Below the pieces are notes generated by a model, which saw nothing but the letters and a program-made list of their open reading frames with translations, made no database searches and had not been told where the DNA came from. A stretch of DNA of 64,000 bases from Acidisarcina polymorpha (GTDB lineage Bacteria; Acidobacteriota; Terriglobia; Terriglobales; Acidobacteriaceae). This document shows, in pieces, positions 35,068 through 44,664 of the stretch (its first letter is position 1; each line of letters opens with the position of its first letter). Both the position numbers and the translations under genes were made by a program. The stretch is taken from the NCBI RefSeq assembly GCF_003330725.1, contig NZ_CP030840.1, positions 3,968,001 through 4,032,000 on the forward strand. The letters are read 5' to 3'.

Positions 35068-36414
35068 CTATTTTACAAATTCTGGATTTATAACTTTTGT
35101 GAGCACTTGAGAAAAGCTGGTCCAATCGCATGGGTAACCAACCGCGCCGCCACTACAGCCTGGTAGAAAAATGCTTGCCCTTGCAGGAGCTCTATCCAGG
35201 TTTAACGGAGTGAGGCTGCGCATCTGTTCGAGCGTTTGCGCTACGTAGTAGATATAAACTCGACTTTCGAATTCGCCTGGACGCTGCCGGAGTTCAAAGA
35301 CTAAGGCGCCGCCAGGTGGCGTATCGTCACGGCGCCCATCCAGGAGCCAGTTCAGGTTCAAGGCGCCGGCGATATTGGTGAGGTTAGTATCGTGACCTAC
35401 GAGGATGACTGCCTTGTCTCCGCGCTTGCCCAGTGCGCCGGGGATGGCCTTGCCGGTTTCGGCCTGCTCCAGCGTCTGGAGAATGTGGGCGAGCGTGTTG
35501 GAGGCCTGGACGGTGGCCAGGTACGAGGTTCGCCGGGTGAGATCCGATGCTGCGGTGTGCAGGTTCATCAGCTGCTTTAGTGTCGGAAGGTCGACACGGC
35601 TCCAGGCGACCTGGTCCATCGGCATGCCGTCGGCATATTCGAGCAGGAAATTCTCCGTGATTGTCGATGCCGTATTGAGCGGGCCTTTTAGTTCCGCGAG
35701 ATGGTCGCTCTTGCCGCCATCGAGGCTGGCTGGAATAGCCAGCAAAGTCTTCGCTGCAGTGTGGCCGGGGCTAGGACATGGAGTGGATGGCGTGCAGGCT
35801 AGGAGAATGCGCTGCAGGGCTTCCAGCTGAGCCCCGTATGCCTCGGTGATGCCGTCCGGATCGGCGCCGATGCGGCCGGCGATGGAGGCTACGGCGCGAT
35901 CGTGATCGGGCTTGCCGAGTCCGGCGGAGAGCGAGTGGAAGAGCGGATCCTCTTCGCCCTCCGCGAGAAAATGATGCTCCGGCTGCTTGTCATCGCAGCC
36001 CGGAAACATGCCCGCGATGAGCGACTTTCCGGTCTCAACCGTGCGCTGGTCTGAATCTGAATAGAAGGAGATGCGCCCGGCATCGGCACAGCCCTGAGCG
36101 GCGAAGAGACCTTGCTGAGTATAGTAGGACCGATAGTAGGCGCCGAAGAGGTTCATCAGTCTGGCGCCATGAGGAGTAAGGTGACCAGGAGGAACGTCCC
36201 ACTTCGGCCACGGTTGGGATGAGTATTGGTTCAGTTGTTCGGCACTTCCAGACGGGGAGCGTACACCATGCCGGCTAAAGATGAGTACGAACTTAACCGT
36301 ACCTAGTGCTTCCGCTTTCTTCTGCGCATAATTGGGCGGCGCGGCGACGGTCGCGATAAGCAGCAGTGCTAGAACTTGCACCAACCTGGTGGTGTAGATT
36401 TTTTTTCTGGTCAT
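35068..36414 (-). CDS. Histidine-type acid phosphatase (branch 2, phytase/AppA-like)
   Basis: A 448-residue secreted protein with a signal peptide (residues 1-30, ending NYAQ). The phosphohistidine motif RHGVR is at residues 48-52 and the proton-donor motif GHDTN is in the C-terminal half. It hydrolyses phosphomonoesters in the periplasm, possibly phytate or sugar phosphates. It is the last gene of a minus-strand unit with the YncE-like protein and the TonB receptor, which suggests phosphate-ester scavenging. Confidence 0.93.
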   Translation of the reverse strand: MTRKKIYTTRLVQVLALLLIATVAAPPNYAQKKAEALGTVKFVLIFSRHGVRSPSGSAEQLNQYSSQPWPKWDVPPGHLTPHGARLMNLFGAYYRSYYTQQGLFAAQGCADAGRISFYSDSDQRTVETGKSLIAGMFPGCDDKQPEHHFLAEGEEDPLFHSLSAGLGKPDHDRAVASIAGRIGADPDGITEAYGAQLEALQRILLACTPSTPCPSPGHTAAKTLLAIPASLDGGKSDHLAELKGPLNTASTITENFLLEYADGMPMDQVAWSRVDLPTLKQLMNLHTAASDLTRRTSYLATVQASNTLAHILQTLEQAETGKAIPGALGKRGDKAVILVGHDTNLTNIAGALNLNWLLDGRRDDTPPGGALVFELRQRPGEFESRVYIYYVAQTLEQMRSLTPLNLDRAPARASIFLPGCSGGAVGYPCDWTSFSQVLTKVINPEFVK

Positions 36415-36459
36415 GGAAAGAGTTGTTCGCCCCGGTTCTTTGTTCGATGGGTTGATGGA

Positions 36460-37476
36460 CTACTTCGTCGAATACAAGCGGATCTCTGCCGGCTTGCCGC
36501 CGGTGGCAGCAGCGCCGATGTAGAGGGCGTGTTGCGAGGGGACGAGAAGGCCGGTTTTCGCGCCCTGCGAGGTGTGGACGACACCGATCGAGCGAACGGT
36601 TTTGTCGGCGGCGACTTCGTATGCGTCGATGGCGCCCGCGCCGGCGATGAGGTAAACGCGATGCAGTTCGGCGTCGTAGAAGATATCGTCAGCGCCGGCG
36701 TCGGAGGGCAGGTCGGAGAGTTCTTTGCCGGAGTTGCCGTCGAGGACGAGCAGCTTGCCTGGGGTGCGGCAGGCGACGAAGAGCAGCTGATGTTCCTCGT
36801 CATAGGCGAGGGGCACATTGTCCTTTGCGCGGGTAAGCTTCCATGTTGCGGACTGCGTGTGGGTCGCACCGTCGAGGACGGCGACTTCCGCAGAGTCGGC
36901 GATGTTGACGAAGATGCGGTCTTTCGCATTATCGATGTCAAGACCTTCCGGATGGGTGGCGACTGAGAGCTGCGTCACCAGCGATTGGCTGGTCGTGTCG
37001 ATGACCGCAACGCTGGCTGGATTCGCAGCATCTCCGCCGCCGTGACCGACATATAACAGCTTCGTCTTGGCGTCGTAGACCATATCGTCAGCGTCGTCGG
37101 AGAGCTTGATCGACCTGGCTATCTTCAGAGGCGAGTTTTCATAGATTTTGAGGTCGGCTTGTGAGCCGTCGGAGGCATAGAGACGGCTCGTCTCTGAGAG
37201 CCACGCGAGGCCGTGCGGTTTGCCAAGGCCGGTGATCGTCTCGTTGACTTTACCGCTGGCGAGGTCCAGGACCTCAATGGTGTGGTTGCCGGTTGCGGCA
37301 ATGAAGAGCCGGCTTGCGGAGAGGTCTACTGCGAAATGGTCGAACTTGCCGGTTCCTTCGGGGAGTGTGAAGGTCTTCCTGAGGGTGAGTTGCGAGAAGG
37401 CTGCGGGCGTTAAAGCTGCCAAGACTAAGCTTGTGGCCAACTTGGAAATCAAGACATGAGACATGGGACGAAGCAT
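36460..37476 (-). CDS. YncE-like beta-propeller protein, periplasmic
   Basis: A 338-residue protein with an N-terminal signal peptide and repeated 40-residue blades, for example LFIAATGNHTIEVLDLASGK, LYVGHGGGDAANPASVAVID and LYIGAAATGG. YncE-type propellers often sit next to TonB receptors. The ligand is unknown. It is 45 bases upstream of the phosphatase gene and 81 bases downstream of the TonB receptor gene. Confidence 0.9.
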   Translation of the reverse strand: MLRPMSHVLISKLATSLVLAALTPAAFSQLTLRKTFTLPEGTGKFDHFAVDLSASRLFIAATGNHTIEVLDLASGKVNETITGLGKPHGLAWLSETSRLYASDGSQADLKIYENSPLKIARSIKLSDDADDMVYDAKTKLLYVGHGGGDAANPASVAVIDTTSQSLVTQLSVATHPEGLDIDNAKDRIFVNIADSAEVAVLDGATHTQSATWKLTRAKDNVPLAYDEEHQLLFVACRTPGKLLVLDGNSGKELSDLPSDAGADDIFYDAELHRVYLIAGAGAIDAYEVAADKTVRSIGVVHTSQGAKTGLLVPSQHALYIGAAATGGKPAEIRLYSTK

Positions 37477-37518
37477 GGATTACTCTTTTCACTTGAATTG
37501 GAATTGCAGCCAAAAGGC

Positions 37519-37540
37519 AGGCCCCGGAAGCAAGGGGCCT
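37519..37540 (-). terminator. Hairpin after the TonB receptor gene
   Basis: Perfect 7-bp GC-rich arms AGGCCCC and GGGGCCT enclose an 8-base loop. On the minus strand a short CCTTTTGG tract follows. It sits between the receptor gene and the YncE-like gene, so it may partly terminate transcription and lower expression of the downstream genes. Confidence 0.5.
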
Positions 37541-37557
37541 TGAATCAAGAATTGCGA

Positions 37558-40494
37558 CTACTTTTCTCTGCTGAGTGACCACCGTACGCCAGCGGCTACA
37601 GTGGGCTGATAGAACTCGCGTTGAACAACATTTGTCGTGCTTCCGTTATAGAAGCCAAAGACTTCATTATTAAGGTTCAGTCCATAGGCGTAAACCGAGA
37701 TCGGTCCTTTGATGTGGTAGGAACCCTGTAAGTCGATCTGGGTATGGGTATAGAAGTAGTTGTCGCCGTTAGGCCCCTTAATTCCAAGTGGGACAGGATT
37801 GGGAATGACAATCGGATTCCCATTTCCATCCAGAACAGGATTCCCTGTCTTTGGATCCGTCTGATACTGCTCGTTTTGGTATTGATAGAAGTCAATATTG
37901 GCCTGGTTGTAGGTGACGCCCAAGCGGACGGATAACGAGCCTTTGTCGTAAGTGGGACTCAAGTTGAAGGTGTTAGGCGATTGCCGGAGAAGATGTGGCT
38001 GATCGGTGCGAAGCAAGAGGCCCCGGGCTAGGGAATCTGTATAACTGTAATTCCCTGAAAATCCAAAACCGCTAAATAGCCCCGGCAAGAAACTAAATTT
38101 TTGTTCATAAGCGACTTCAAAGCCCCAAAGCCAAGCGCTCGTGCCGTTAACGGACTGGTCATAACGATAATTTGGGTATTCTTGATAGAGCGAGTCACCC
38201 GGAACTACATAACGTTGAGTAGCATAGATCGGACTGGTTATGTCTTTGTAGAAAATACCTGCTTGAAAGAGTCCGAAGGGCTTCAGTTCGGTTTCGTAAA
38301 GAAGGTCGTAATTATTCGAATGGGTTGGCTTCAGATTCGGGTTTCCGGCTGAGATGGTGCCACTACCCCCGCCCGTGGCCAGGTTGATTTGAAGTGAAGG
38401 GGGAAGATCCTGGTAGTCAGGACGAGCAAAGCCGCGGCCATACACAAACCTGACGCTCGAGCCAGAGGGAAGAGCGTAGCGGAGCTGCATCGTTGGCAAC
38501 ACGTCCACGTAGCTCGGGTGCGTCACCTGGTTGCTGACTGTCGGCGCACTGCCGTCCGCCGGGAAAATTACAACATTCCCTTGCAGTCGCTCGCTCGTGC
38601 TTTCGAATCGAAGCCCGGTGTAAAGCTCGAACTTGCCCATAGTGATGGAGTTCGAGAAGTATCCAGCAGGAATGAACTCATCGAAGCTGAAATTTCCGCC
38701 AGCGTTGCCGAGCAGCGTGCCGAGCGGGTCGACAGCAATAACTCCGGGATTGTTGCGGATAAACTTGAAGAGAGTACTTACGTCTGTAACTGGACCAAAC
38801 TGGTACTCGCCGCCGTTGTAGTAATGGTTGTTGCGGAACGAGTCTGGAAACTGGGTAAAAGGAATCGCTGGATTCGTCTCTGGGTTCAGAGCGTATTGGA
38901 TGTCATTGCTGTTTTGAAATTTGTGCACGTTGCGAAACTTGGCGCCGAACTCGACGATGCCGTGATGATCGCCTACGGAGTAGTTCTCGGTAAAACCAGC
39001 GCCACCCTGGACATTCACCTGAGGACCGTAGCTGTAGTCAATGTCGGCTTTTTGCAGGAAGTATTGAGTCGGATCGTAAATGTTGACGCCATTTAGAACG
39101 GGGAAGCGCGGTACCAGCGGTTTACTAAGGTCTACTCCAAACTGGACATTATTAATAGGCGCGGTCGAGTCGCTGTTCCCGAACGTGGCGTTTTGATAGC
39201 CATGCTCATCGGTGGCTGCACGACCAACTGCAACCTCATAGTTAATAACTGAATTCTTGAAAAACTGGTTTCCGCCAATTGCAAGGCTTCCGATTACCTG
39301 GACAGGCCGGCGTTGTTCGGCGCCAAAAGCGACATTGCCGGGGAAACCTGCACCGCCGGGTGCGTCGAACGCTGTGCTACCGTCTACGCTGGAGAGGTTG
39401 TAGTCCCAGCGGTCGCCGAAGTTGTTGAAGTGCGAGTAGAGCAGGTGGGCATAGATGTTGGACTGGTCAGTGAGCTTATAGTCAAAGCTGCCCGCGTATC
39501 CGTAGCGGTCGCGATAGTAGCGGTATTCACGAAGATCGGCCTGCGCGTAGCTGGCAACATAACTGCCATCTGCGAGTTGATTCGCGACCGGGACGGGTTC
39601 CACGTCGTCGATACCGCGTCCGTTAAAGTCATAGGTGAAGCCGCCAATGACACCGAGCCTTTTCGTCGCGCCAAATCGCCTGCCGAGAGTGATGCCAAAC
39701 TGACTTTCGGTACGGCCATTGATAATCGGCGTGTAACCGCCCTGGCTGAAGGCTTCAATCGTAGGACGCTCATTTGCGGTTTTCGTGCGGAGGTTGATGG
39801 ATCCACCAATTGCGTCTCCGTCGGAATGAGCCAAGAGAGTCTTATTAATTTCAACAGATTCGACGAGGTCGGCGGGTACGATGTCGAGCTTGATCTGGCG
39901 GACATTCTCCGGGGAAGGCACATTCACGCCGTCAATGGTTACGTTGCTAAAGCGCGGCTCGGTCCCACGAATCTGAACGTACTTGCCTTCACCTTCATCG
40001 CGCTCCAATGTAACGCTAGGGAGTCTGCCGATGGCGTCTGCCACGTTCGCGTTCGGAAGGCTGGTGATGATGTCGTGCGGTAGTACCTGCAGGATGTTCT
40101 CTGCTGTCAGCTCTCGATTGACGGCCTCGGCCTCTCCATGGGCGCGGTTCGCGGTTACCAGGACTTGCTGGTTGGAGTTAGAAACCGCGAGGGTGGCAGT
40201 CAGAGTGGTCGTCTGCGTCCCTACAGTAACATTGCTGGTGTACGGAGAGAAGCCAACAAACGTCACCTTGATGGTGTATGACCCAGGAACCAGGTTCAGG
40301 AAATGAAAACTTCCTTGAGTATCGGAGGAAGTGGTTTGGCCGCCTGGCTGGAGTTCGACTCTTGCTCCCTGCAATACGGCATTGACGGCGTCAACGACCG
40401 TTCCTTGAATGGAGCCTCGGGTGGATTGTCCCTGCGCGTACGAGGACATGAAGAGGACGAGCAGCGTCAACGAGAGTAGAACTTTGATTTTCAA
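37558..40494 (-). CDS. TonB-dependent receptor with N-terminal carboxypeptidase-regulatory-like domain
   Basis: The TTG at 40494 is chosen: it follows AGGAG and starts a signal peptide (LLSLTLLVLFMSSYAQGQ). A longer open frame to 40809 would run over the divergent regulator gene and shows no signal peptide. The product has about 978 residues. Domains: a carboxypeptidase-regulatory beta-sandwich (GSIQGTVVDAVNAVLQGARV), a plug with PNANVADAIGRLPSV and VQIRGTEPRFSNVTIDGV, then a 22-strand-size barrel ending VAAGVRWSLS. It imports a ligand across the outer membrane; the neighbours suggest a phosphate ester. Confidence 0.95.
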   Translation of the reverse strand: MKIKVLLSLTLLVLFMSSYAQGQSTRGSIQGTVVDAVNAVLQGARVELQPGGQTTSSDTQGSFHFLNLVPGSYTIKVTFVGFSPYTSNVTVGTQTTTLTATLAVSNSNQQVLVTANRAHGEAEAVNRELTAENILQVLPHDIITSLPNANVADAIGRLPSVTLERDEGEGKYVQIRGTEPRFSNVTIDGVNVPSPENVRQIKLDIVPADLVESVEINKTLLAHSDGDAIGGSINLRTKTANERPTIEAFSQGGYTPIINGRTESQFGITLGRRFGATKRLGVIGGFTYDFNGRGIDDVEPVPVANQLADGSYVASYAQADLREYRYYRDRYGYAGSFDYKLTDQSNIYAHLLYSHFNNFGDRWDYNLSSVDGSTAFDAPGGAGFPGNVAFGAEQRRPVQVIGSLAIGGNQFFKNSVINYEVAVGRAATDEHGYQNATFGNSDSTAPINNVQFGVDLSKPLVPRFPVLNGVNIYDPTQYFLQKADIDYSYGPQVNVQGGAGFTENYSVGDHHGIVEFGAKFRNVHKFQNSNDIQYALNPETNPAIPFTQFPDSFRNNHYYNGGEYQFGPVTDVSTLFKFIRNNPGVIAVDPLGTLLGNAGGNFSFDEFIPAGYFSNSITMGKFELYTGLRFESTSERLQGNVVIFPADGSAPTVSNQVTHPSYVDVLPTMQLRYALPSGSSVRFVYGRGFARPDYQDLPPSLQINLATGGGSGTISAGNPNLKPTHSNNYDLLYETELKPFGLFQAGIFYKDITSPIYATQRYVVPGDSLYQEYPNYRYDQSVNGTSAWLWGFEVAYEQKFSFLPGLFSGFGFSGNYSYTDSLARGLLLRTDQPHLLRQSPNTFNLSPTYDKGSLSVRLGVTYNQANIDFYQYQNEQYQTDPKTGNPVLDGNGNPIVIPNPVPLGIKGPNGDNYFYTHTQIDLQGSYHIKGPISVYAYGLNLNNEVFGFYNGSTTNVVQREFYQPTVAAGVRWSLSREK

Positions 40495-40700
40495 TGTAGA
40501 TCTCCTGGCGTTGGGAACGCCGGTGATAAGTGCAAACACATTCAAACTGGCATCCGGAGAGAAAGCACCCACGGCCACGGTAGCGTTCGAAGTTAAAGCG
40601 ACGTTAAGCGGACAGTGAATCTTTTCTAAGATTGCGGAAGGCGGGCCGTATGTCGGAAGGAATATGCTGGAATGAATAGAGGAGAGCTCGATCGAAACCG

Positions 40701-41414
40701 ATGCGCATCCTGGTGATTGAAGACGAACCTCGCATGCTACAGCTGCTCCGGCGCGGCCTCTCGGAGCATGGGCATGACGTAATGGTCGCAGTGGATGGGC
40801 CGCAGGCATTGAAGGTCACGCTCGATCACGAGTTCGATGTGGTGCTGCTCGACGTGGGACTTCCAGGATTGAGCGGCTACGATGTGGCACAGGTATTGCG
40901 CGAGAGAAAGTATTCGGCTTCGATCCTGATGCTCACCGCATTCAACAAAGAAGACGAGATTGTGCGGGGGCTGAATCTGGGCGCGGATGATTATTTGACG
41001 AAGCCATTTTCATTTCCTGAATTGCTGGCGAGGCTTCGTGCCGTAACGCGGCCGGTGCCTGAAGCCGCTTCGACAATCTATGAACTGGACGACTTGACGA
41101 TCGATCGAGCGCATCGCAAGGTGTGTCGCGAGGGTCGCTCGATTGAGCTGACGAAGACCGAGTTCACATTGCTGGAGCTGCTCGTTCATCGCATAGGACA
41201 GGTGGCGCCGCGAAGAGTGCTAATCGAAGGGATCTGGGGCATCGATAGCGACATCGGTCATGGCGCCCTGGATGTACTGGTGAATTCGCTGCGCAGTAAG
41301 CTGGATGCACCGTTTCATCGCCGCCTGATACATACGGCGCGAGGGCAGGGATATTCGCTTCACTCAGAGGCCGGCGGTCCCGAAACGATGACCCGACAGG
41401 CAGCGATACGATGA
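40701..41414 (+). CDS. OmpR/PhoB family response regulator
   Basis: A 237-residue protein. The receiver domain has acidic pocket IEDEPRM, phospho-Asp in VVLLDVGLPG, Thr in LMLTAFNKE and Lys in YLTKPFSF. A winged HTH C-terminus follows (ELTKTEFTLLELLVHRIGQV and RRLIHTARGQGYSL). It is divergent from the TonB receptor and overlaps the kinase gene by 4 bases. It probably controls the receptor-propeller-phosphatase operon. Confidence 0.95.
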   Translation: MRILVIEDEPRMLQLLRRGLSEHGHDVMVAVDGPQALKVTLDHEFDVVLLDVGLPGLSGYDVAQVLRERKYSASILMLTAFNKEDEIVRGLNLGADDYLTKPFSFPELLARLRAVTRPVPEAASTIYELDDLTIDRAHRKVCREGRSIELTKTEFTLLELLVHRIGQVAPRRVLIEGIWGIDSDIGHGALDVLVNSLRSKLDAPFHRRLIHTARGQGYSLHSEAGGPETMTRQAAIR

Positions 41415-42877
41415 AGCCGCTGACGATTCGTCTTCGCCTGACACTTTGGTATTTTGTAACGTTCGCAGCCGCGGCGGCGCTGTTGAGCGTGGCGAGTTGG
41501 TGGATGCTGCAGAGCAGCGTCGGCACTACGCAGTACTACGAGTTGCAGGAACGCGCGGAAGACGTGCAGGCACTGCTCAAGAGTTACGGACCGGCGATGA
41601 GTGTTGAGGAACTCCAAAGAAATCTGCGAGAAATTTACGGACTGAAGGACGATGGCAAATACCTCGAAATAGCCGATGCGCAGGGCCATTGGCTCTATCG
41701 CTCACAGCGTATGGCAGATTGGGGTGTTCCACTGCCACTGGCGAACCAGCTTCCGAACGGCGGAGTATCTTCGGATCTGCATAGGGGAAGCTGGAATATC
41801 CGTATGCTGGCCTATCCCATCGATGTAAATGGACGGACATATTCAGTGATCGCAGGACTTTCGCTGAGGAGATCGCGCTATCTGCTCTCCGCGTTCACGA
41901 CACAACTATTGCTTCTGACGCCGGGGGTGCTGTTGCTTGCGGCGATCACCGGCCACTTCATGAGCAGGAAGGCGCTCCAGCCCGTTGCAGCGATCGCGAC
42001 GGAAGCACGACGCATCAACGATCGCAACCTTGACATTCGCTTGCCGGTGTCGGCGACCCACGACGAAATTTCGCACCTGTCGGAGACACTGAACCAGATG
42101 CTGGAACGGGTTGAGGCGGGAGTGCGCAGTATTCGCGATTTTACTGCGAATGCAGCACATGAATTGAGAACGCCGCTGGCGTTGATCCGGACCGAAGTCG
42201 AGGTCGCTTTGTCTTTACCGCGCTCGAACGAAGAGTATTGCGAAGCCTGCGAACAGGTGCAGAAGGAGACGGTGCGAATGACCCGTCTTATTGATAGCCT
42301 GTTGATGTTAGCCCGCGTTGACGCCGGTACGGAGACGCTGCGGTTTGAGCCAGTCGATCTGAACCAACTCGCACAGCAGCTCGGCGAGAGATGGAAGGTC
42401 CCCATGCAACTGGCAGTTCTGGGACTTATCGTCCATATCGACCCGAATCCGGCGTTTGTTTCAGCCGACTTAAGCAGCCTGCAAAGGCTGCTGACGATAC
42501 TGCTCGATAATGCCTCTCGCTATACTCCGCCGGGCGGCTCGGTGGAGCTTCGAGTCAAACAGGAAGAAGGCCGGGTGATCGTCTCTGTTTCGGATACCGG
42601 CATAGGGATAGCGCCTGAACATCAGCTCCGGGTTTTCGACCGGTTCTATCGAGTCGGCCGGTTTGGTAGCGGAAATACAGGCGGATCGGGATTGGGTTTG
42701 GCGCTCGCAAAGTGGATCGCAGAGAAACACGGCACCAGTCTCATGCTGAAGAGCGCCGTAGGCGAAGGGGCTTGCTTCCAGTTCTCGATCGCCGGGTCGT
42801 CGCGACCCGAAGCCATCAAATTCAGTGAAGCTCTTGTAGCAGATCACAGGATTGAATCTACAATGCCTGGCAAATAG
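41411..42877 (+). CDS. Membrane sensor histidine kinase
   Basis: A 488-residue kinase with two membrane segments (about residues 12-32 and 160-185) around a periplasmic sensor, followed by HAMP. The dimerisation helix has phospho-acceptor His250 in ANAAHELRTPL, and the ATPase domain has N-box LLDNASRYTPPGG and G-boxes SDTGIGIAPEHQ and GGSGLGLALAK. It is coupled to the response regulator by ATGA. The signal is unknown. Confidence 0.94.
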   Translation: MKPLTIRLRLTLWYFVTFAAAAALLSVASWWMLQSSVGTTQYYELQERAEDVQALLKSYGPAMSVEELQRNLREIYGLKDDGKYLEIADAQGHWLYRSQRMADWGVPLPLANQLPNGGVSSDLHRGSWNIRMLAYPIDVNGRTYSVIAGLSLRRSRYLLSAFTTQLLLLTPGVLLLAAITGHFMSRKALQPVAAIATEARRINDRNLDIRLPVSATHDEISHLSETLNQMLERVEAGVRSIRDFTANAAHELRTPLALIRTEVEVALSLPRSNEEYCEACEQVQKETVRMTRLIDSLLMLARVDAGTETLRFEPVDLNQLAQQLGERWKVPMQLAVLGLIVHIDPNPAFVSADLSSLQRLLTILLDNASRYTPPGGSVELRVKQEEGRVIVSVSDTGIGIAPEHQLRVFDRFYRVGRFGSGNTGGSGLGLALAKWIAEKHGTSLMLKSAVGEGACFQFSIAGSSRPEAIKFSEALVADHRIESTMPGK

Positions 42878-43046
42878 CTCCGAATACGAGCTGCTGCTCC
42901 GGCGCGATGGTTGCTAGTTGCTGCGCGACGTCACAAGCCTGCTTCGATGGTGTGCAAATCCGATCAAGGCTACTGGGCTGCAACCGGCCTTCAGGAACAT
43001 GACCGCAAGCCGCAGAGGATTGCGCCGCGAGTAAGTTGAGCAAATG

Positions 43047-43346
43047 TCAAATCTCTATGTTCAGTAGAACAAAACCGAGGGTCTTGCCGTGCGCATCGAG
43101 CGCAAGGGAGCGCGTTACACTTTCGCCCGGCGGGCGGTGCAAAACAAAATTAAGAGCGCCGAGGCCCGGGATGCAAAAGCGTTCGACCGGGCAAGTGATC
43201 ATCGAAGCGAAGAGGTCGGTGACCCGCTGCACAGTCACTTGCTGCTCGAGCAACGGATAATCGTCATCGCGATAGGCGATCAGCGAGATGTTGACGAGAT
43301 TGCCTTTGTCGCCAGTGCGAGCGTGTGCGATCTCTCGGAGTTTCAT
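43047..43346 (-). CDS. AtuA-like C-terminal domain protein (DUF1446 partner)
   Basis: A 99-residue protein: LREIAHARTGDKGNLVNISL is the opening of the AtuA-like ferredoxin-fold domain, which is fused to the C-terminus of DUF1446 in single-chain AtuA proteins. Here it is a separate gene that overlaps the DUF1446 gene by 4 bases, so the two subunits are made together. Confidence 0.88.
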   Translation of the reverse strand: MKLREIAHARTGDKGNLVNISLIAYRDDDYPLLEQQVTVQRVTDLFASMITCPVERFCIPGLGALNFVLHRPPGESVTRSLALDAHGKTLGFVLLNIEI

Positions 43347-44656
43347 GAAGCCACCTCAATGCCAATCGTCGGCCTAACTAGACTTCGGGAGAGGAAGGTC
43401 GCGTCCATCGCAATGTTTTCGCGGATCGAGGTGACGACGCCTCCCCCGCCCGCGGGGCCATTGACGTAAAGGCTCTCCACTTCGTGCATCAGACGGCGGG
43501 CGTCGCTCTCGTCAAAGAACCGGCCAGCCGCACGAAGGCGAACTTCATAAGGCTCGCGGCCGGACTCCGAGAGGGCCGCCCCATGCATGGAATCGATGCC
43601 GATGAAATCCATACGCAGGTCGCCAGGGGAGATCCATCCCAATCGACTCTCAAGGATGTGACGAGCAAGCCGAGCACGCGGCAAGGCCCCAACTCCGGCA
43701 TAGGATATCTGGCCCTCCGCAATCGAGCCAGCCGCAAAACCGGCGGACACCTTCAGGTTTATCGGCCGCTCTACGCCACGCGCGCCTGAGACATGGATCC
43801 TGTTGGGCCCGAGTTCGGCGAAGCAGGTCGTGCTGAAATCGGCGGTGACGTCCGGAGTTAGATAGCGCGAGGGGTCCTGCACCTCGTACAGGATTTGCTC
43901 CTTGCAGTTGCGGACGGTGAGCGCACCCCCGGCGCCGTCGAGTTTCGAGAGCAGCGCTTCTCCGGTTTCGCTGACTTCGGCAATCGGAAAGCCTATGCGG
44001 TCGAGGTCAGGCACATTTTTGAAGCCCGGGTCGGCGAAGTATCCGCCCGTGAGTTGCCCCGCGCACTCCAGCAAGTGGCCGATGGCGGTTCCCTGGCCGA
44101 GATGAGTCCAATCATCGAGCGCCCATCCGAACTCATGCACCATCGGCGCAAGGAAGAGCGACGGGTCCGCCACTCGTCCGGTAATAATGACGTGCGCGTT
44201 GCCGCGCAGGCAGTCGACGATAGGCTCGATGCCGAGATAAGCATTCGCCGATACAAGATGCTCCCGCGGGTCATGGGAAGCATGGTCCGCAAGAAGATGC
44301 ATCACATCGTCACCGGAGATCCATGCGACCCGGATTCCGGAAAGACCTAGCGATTGAGCGACTGAGATGGTCTCTCGAGCGGCAGCTTCCGGATTCGCCG
44401 CACCCATGTTCGTGATGATGCGAGTACGATTGGCGACGCACAATGGGAGCACGGCTTCCATACGCATCCGCAGCATTGGATCGAAGCCCGGGCTGCGATT
44501 CTGGCGCTTGGCCAGTTGTGCCAGCGCGATGGTCCGCTCGGCCAGGCACTCGAAGACGAGGTAATCGAGCTTCCCGTCGCGGGCAAGATCAATTGCAGGG
44601 TCGATGCGGTCCCCCGCGAATCCCGCCCCTGCCCCGATCCGGATCGTCTTCATCAA
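43343..44656 (-). CDS. Acyclic terpene utilisation AtuA-like (DUF1446) protein
   Basis: A 437-residue protein with IRIGAGAGFAGDRIDPAIDL at its start, IITNMGAANPEAAARE, and a glycine-rich GPAGGGGVVTS near the end, as in DUF1446/AtuA. The biochemical reaction of the family is not established; members occur in acyclic terpene and carboxylate degradation clusters. It lies 8 bases after the CitMHS gene and is divergently controlled by a LysR protein, so a role in catabolism of an imported acid is inferred. Confidence 0.9.
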   Translation of the reverse strand: MMKTIRIGAGAGFAGDRIDPAIDLARDGKLDYLVFECLAERTIALAQLAKRQNRSPGFDPMLRMRMEAVLPLCVANRTRIITNMGAANPEAAARETISVAQSLGLSGIRVAWISGDDVMHLLADHASHDPREHLVSANAYLGIEPIVDCLRGNAHVIITGRVADPSLFLAPMVHEFGWALDDWTHLGQGTAIGHLLECAGQLTGGYFADPGFKNVPDLDRIGFPIAEVSETGEALLSKLDGAGGALTVRNCKEQILYEVQDPSRYLTPDVTADFSTTCFAELGPNRIHVSGARGVERPINLKVSAGFAAGSIAEGQISYAGVGALPRARLARHILESRLGWISPGDLRMDFIGIDSMHGAALSESGREPYEVRLRAAGRFFDESDARRLMHEVESLYVNGPAGGGGVVTSIRENIAMDATFLSRSLVRPTIGIEVAS

Positions 44657-44664
44657 TCCTCACT

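Noticed and set aside
40495-40809. Extension of the TonB receptor frame upstream to 40809
   Set aside because: It lacks a signal peptide, runs over the start of the divergent response regulator, and a TTG at 40494 has a good ribosome-binding site directly before a signal peptide.
42858-43043. 61-codon minus-strand frame with several Cys
   Set aside because: It starts inside the kinase 3' end, has no good start context, and no domain is evident.
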